Positions 23,114 to 24,963 of a stretch of 24,963 nucleotides of DNA are shown piece by piece (the stretch's first letter is position 1; the number at the start of each line of letters is the position of its first letter). The translations under genes and the position numbers were made by a program. The notes beneath the pieces were generated by a model. It worked only from the letters and a program-made list of their open reading frames with translations, was not told the DNA's origin and did not search any database. The stretch is taken from positions 901,130 through 926,092 of the forward strand of contig LSYV01000033.1 of assembly GCA_001584585.1 (NCBI GenBank). Reading direction: 5' to 3'. The DNA comes from Gonium pectorale (Eukaryota; Chlorophyta; Chlorophyceae; Chlamydomonadales; Volvocaceae).

Positions 23114-23159
23114 ATATAAACGCGACCCTGGACCACAAGTTCCAGGGTCGCGTTCATAT
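23114..23159. repeat. Inverted repeat / hairpin, 14-bp perfect core
   Basis: Arms AACGCGACCCTGGA (23119-23132) and TCCAGGGTCGCGTT (23141-23154) pair perfectly around an 8-nt loop. After one mismatch the stem continues for four more pairs (ATAT, 23114-23117 with 23156-23159). It lies in the presumed 3' UTR or intergenic DNA. Confidence 0.93.
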
Positions 23160-23290
23160 GGATCTTGCGGGTGGCTGTGGGCGGCTTTCGGCGGCTCTGC
23201 TGTCCTCGGGGTGCACTGGCATGGCTTTTGCGCCCGGTAGGTTGAGCAGTCTTCGGTCCCCGCGGTGACCTCCCGACACGGTCCGGTTCA

Positions 23291-23340
23291 GGAGGAAGAC
23301 TGTGCAGGCCGTCGCTGAAGCTGTGTGGAGGAAGACTGTG
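23291..23340. repeat. 14-bp direct repeat GGAGGAAGACTGTG
   Basis: Perfect copies at 23291-23304 and 23327-23340 in non-coding DNA, 36 bp apart start to start. Function unknown. Confidence 0.85.
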
Positions 23341-23766
23341 GCTGTTTCTCCACTGTTGCCTTGTCTCACTGGGCTGCGGGCTGCGGACGTCGCGATGACT
23401 GACCGGAGTGGCGTGTGCGACCATGTGTGGTGGTCGCAATGCTTGCTTGAAAGTTCGGAGCTTAAGACCGTTTGCGGTTACATGCGCGCCCATTCGGCGC
23501 TTGCACTCGGTGGCGATGATGTGTTCTTTTGACTTCGAAACCTGTGGGCCTGTCCTGCCGGCGTCTATCGGGAATCGCAGAGCGGCAGCGGCAGGGGCGA
23601 ATCTTATAGGCGCATTGCCACGGCGTTGGAGGTTTTCCTTAGACAGCTCGTGCAGGTGAGGTGTGCCAACTGTATGCTGATGGGCAGGAAGTCCCAGCTG
23701 TGAATTTGAACGCGAAGCGCAGTCGTGGCGGAGGTGAGGTCTCTTGAGTTCAGCCCATGTTTGGAG

Positions 23767-23771
23767 TGTAA
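23767..23771 (+). terminator. Possible TGTAA poly(A) signal for the F-box/LRR gene
   Basis: The first plus-strand TGTAA I found downstream of the F-box stop codon, implying a 1.2-kb 3' UTR. The length makes this only a weak candidate. Confidence 0.25.
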
Positions 23772-23885
23772 GGCTTTGCCCGATCAACGCACAGTCATGC
23801 TGTAGGCTGTGCCCGTGACCGCACAAAACCCGAGCGAGCCATGTGCTGTGTGCCCCCGGGCCAGAGGCCACTGTAGGCCAGAATG

Positions 23886-23905
23886 CCACTGGACCGCTCC
23901 AGTGG
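23886..23905. repeat. Small perfect hairpin CCACTGGA / TCCAGTGG
   Basis: Eight-bp perfect stem with a four-base loop in non-coding DNA. It is short enough to be chance and no neighbouring element explains it. Confidence 0.6.
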
Positions 23906-24190
23906 ATGGTCAAACAGCAGTGGCCGAACAGCATGAGGGTAATATGCCTAGCTGTGCGCACTCCTCCAACGCAGCTCCAGGTTCCTGAGGCATCCCAGTG
24001 ACGCAGCACCTCTTGTCAAACGTGCCCGGCGCGTGTCATGGCGCGGCGGGTGAACGCGAGACGGAGTCAGGGGAGCCCCCCCCCCTTGTTTCATTCGACG
24101 TTCCACCTGCCCTTCCCAATACCGACCCGTGACATGTCGGACTGCCGGAAACAAAGGCAGCTACCTGTAGCTGTCATGTGTGCTTGCAAC

Positions 24191-24220
24191 ACCGGTACTC
24201 CTAAAACCGGTACTCCTAAA
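24191..24220. repeat. 15-bp tandem duplication ACCGGTACTCCTAAA
   Basis: Two perfect adjacent copies at 24191-24205 and 24206-24220 in the gene-poor right end, about 200 bp left of the 99-bp inverted repeat. Confidence 0.88.
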
Positions 24221-24417
24221 AACGTGCCGGGCCATGCTGTGATGTACAAACGAAATTTGAATTAACCGCCTTGCGCTTGCAACATACATGTATTTTTGCA
24301 ATACGTGTTTTACGGTGTGCAGCATTAATTAAGAACCTGGCAGTAGAGTTTGGCCGCCGAGGATGTCGCGCCAACAGATTGCTCGGCAGCTCCGCAGGAT
24401 GATGGGCTCTGTAGATG

Positions 24418-24855
24418 GTTAGCCCGTTCGAGTGGTGGGATGGCTGTACGGCAAAACGGACATGCATTTGACTTCGTGCGCCCATACCAAATTTTGCCTT
24501 TGCGTAATGATGCTAATTGCCGTCGCCACTTAGGGTGTTGCTAGAACTTATCGATGGATGGACCGGTAACAAACGGCCCTCGAAGTCGCCGTCCGTGGCC
24601 TTTCATTAATGCGATGCGTGACGATGGATGCTCGATATGCTATGGATATTGGCTTGGTCCATTTGGCAAGCTTTTCGAAGGAGGTCGCATCCTCATTGGC
24701 GCGCTGGCTGCAGCTACGACGCACTCAATTGTTGCCACGGACAGACGATAGTCCTCTTAGCATCATTACGCAAAGGCAAAATTTGGTATGGGCGCACGAA
24801 GTCAAATGCATGTCCGTTTTGCCGTACAGCCATCCCACCACTCGAACGGGCTAAC
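24418..24855. mobile_element. Perfect 99-bp inverted repeats around a 240-bp spacer (MITE-like or hairpin-RNA locus)
   Basis: The arm at 24418-24516 (starting GTTAGCCCGTTCGAG and ending GTAATGATGCTAA) is the exact reverse complement of 24757-24855, with 99 of 99 bases identical. The spacer 24517-24756 has no coding frame of note. The structure fits a non-autonomous DNA transposon with long terminal inverted repeats, or a locus whose transcript folds into a long duplex. No target-site duplication is visible directly outside the arms (left flank ends GTAGATG, right flank begins AATTCGC), so assignment to a transposon family is not possible. Perfect identity implies recent formation or gene conversion. 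Confidence 0.7.
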
Positions 24856-24862
24856 AATTCGC

Positions 24863-24907
24863 AGGTCTATAGGTCTATAAGTCTATAGGTCTATAGGTCT
24901 ATAGGTC
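24863..24907. repeat. Octamer tandem array AGGTCTAT, five copies plus partial
   Basis: Five units from 24863 to 24902, the third reading AAGTCTAT, followed by a partial AGGTC. The array starts 7 bp after the right arm of the inverted repeat and runs directly into a GC-rich hairpin. Confidence 0.93.
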
Positions 24908-24933
24908 GCGGCCGCCTTCGGCGGTCGCTGACC
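24904..24933. repeat. GC-rich hairpin at the end of the octamer array
   Basis: GCGGCCGCC (24908-24916) and GGCGGTCGC (24920-24928) pair with one G-T wobble around a TTC loop. After a bulged T at 24929 the outer GGTC/GACC extends the stem to 13 pairs (24904-24933). The left arm shares GGTC with the final partial octamer. Confidence 0.85.
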
Positions 24934-24963
24934 ACAATTTTTGTTCGTCGACTAGCTCGCGCC

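Larger units (their letters stand above)
22574..24417. other. Gene-poor region right of the F-box/LRR gene
   Basis: No supported gene. The left part is presumably the F-box 3' UTR, possibly up to the TGTAA at 23767-23771. A long minus-strand open frame (ATG at 23934 to stop at 23074) has third positions far less GC-biased than the real exons and resembles no family, so it was not called. The region contains the hairpins and short direct repeats listed separately. Confidence 0.5.

Noticed and set aside
23074..24009. Minus-strand open frame of about 310 codons
   Set aside because: It opens on GTG; the first ATG is at 23934. Third positions lack the strong GC bias of the real exons, no family is recognisable and it crosses two hairpins and a direct repeat.
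24863..24907. CRISPR-like array
   Set aside because: The units are 8 bp and directly adjacent with no spacers, in a eukaryotic genome; it is a simple tandem repeat.

Overview
The window looks like nuclear DNA of a volvocine green alga (Chlamydomonas/Volvox type). The evidence is GC-rich sequence, short exons with strongly GC-biased third positions, many introns with GTG[A/C/G]G donors and pyrimidine-NCAG acceptors, long 3' UTRs with TGTAA-like poly(A) signals, and an organellar (probably plastid) bS6 ribosomal protein carrying a transit peptide. No prokaryotic operon, tRNA, rRNA, CRISPR array or recognisable autonomous transposon was seen. All gene models were assembled by hand from splice sites, reading-frame phase and family resemblance.

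Layout, left to right. (1) Minus strand, 308-6298: a 12-exon selenoprotein-O (SelO/YdiU) pseudokinase AMPylase whose C-terminal exons lie beyond the left edge. The edge itself falls in a (GGGGCT)n intronic repeat. (2) Plus strand, about 7062-9029: a four-exon gene for an unrecognised protein with a small folded N-terminal segment and a long Lys/Glu/Asp/Ser-rich tail. Its 5' end is uncertain. (3) Plus strand, 10507-11617: a complete five-exon organellar bS6 gene (151 codons), probably plastid. (4) Minus strand, 12621-16180 plus an unresolved 5' end: an AFG1/ZapE-family P-loop ATPase with family-atypical insertions. (5) Plus strand, 17016-22573: an 11-exon F-box/leucine-rich-repeat protein of about 700 residues with a large His/Pro/Gly/Ala/Asp-rich insertion. 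(6) 22574-24963: no convincing gene, but several structured DNA elements. The clearest is a perfect 99-bp inverted repeat around a 240-bp spacer, followed by an octamer tandem repeat and a GC-rich hairpin.

The genes look like ordinary unlinked eukaryotic neighbours. SelO and gene 2 are divergent, bS6 and AFG1 are convergent, and AFG1 and the F-box gene are divergent. Three products are predicted or possible organelle proteins (SelO, bS6, AFG1), but nothing shows that they form one pathway. I did not find a new multi-gene system. The items most worth following up are the perfect inverted repeat, the uncharacterised charged protein, and the insertions in the AFG1 and F-box proteins.
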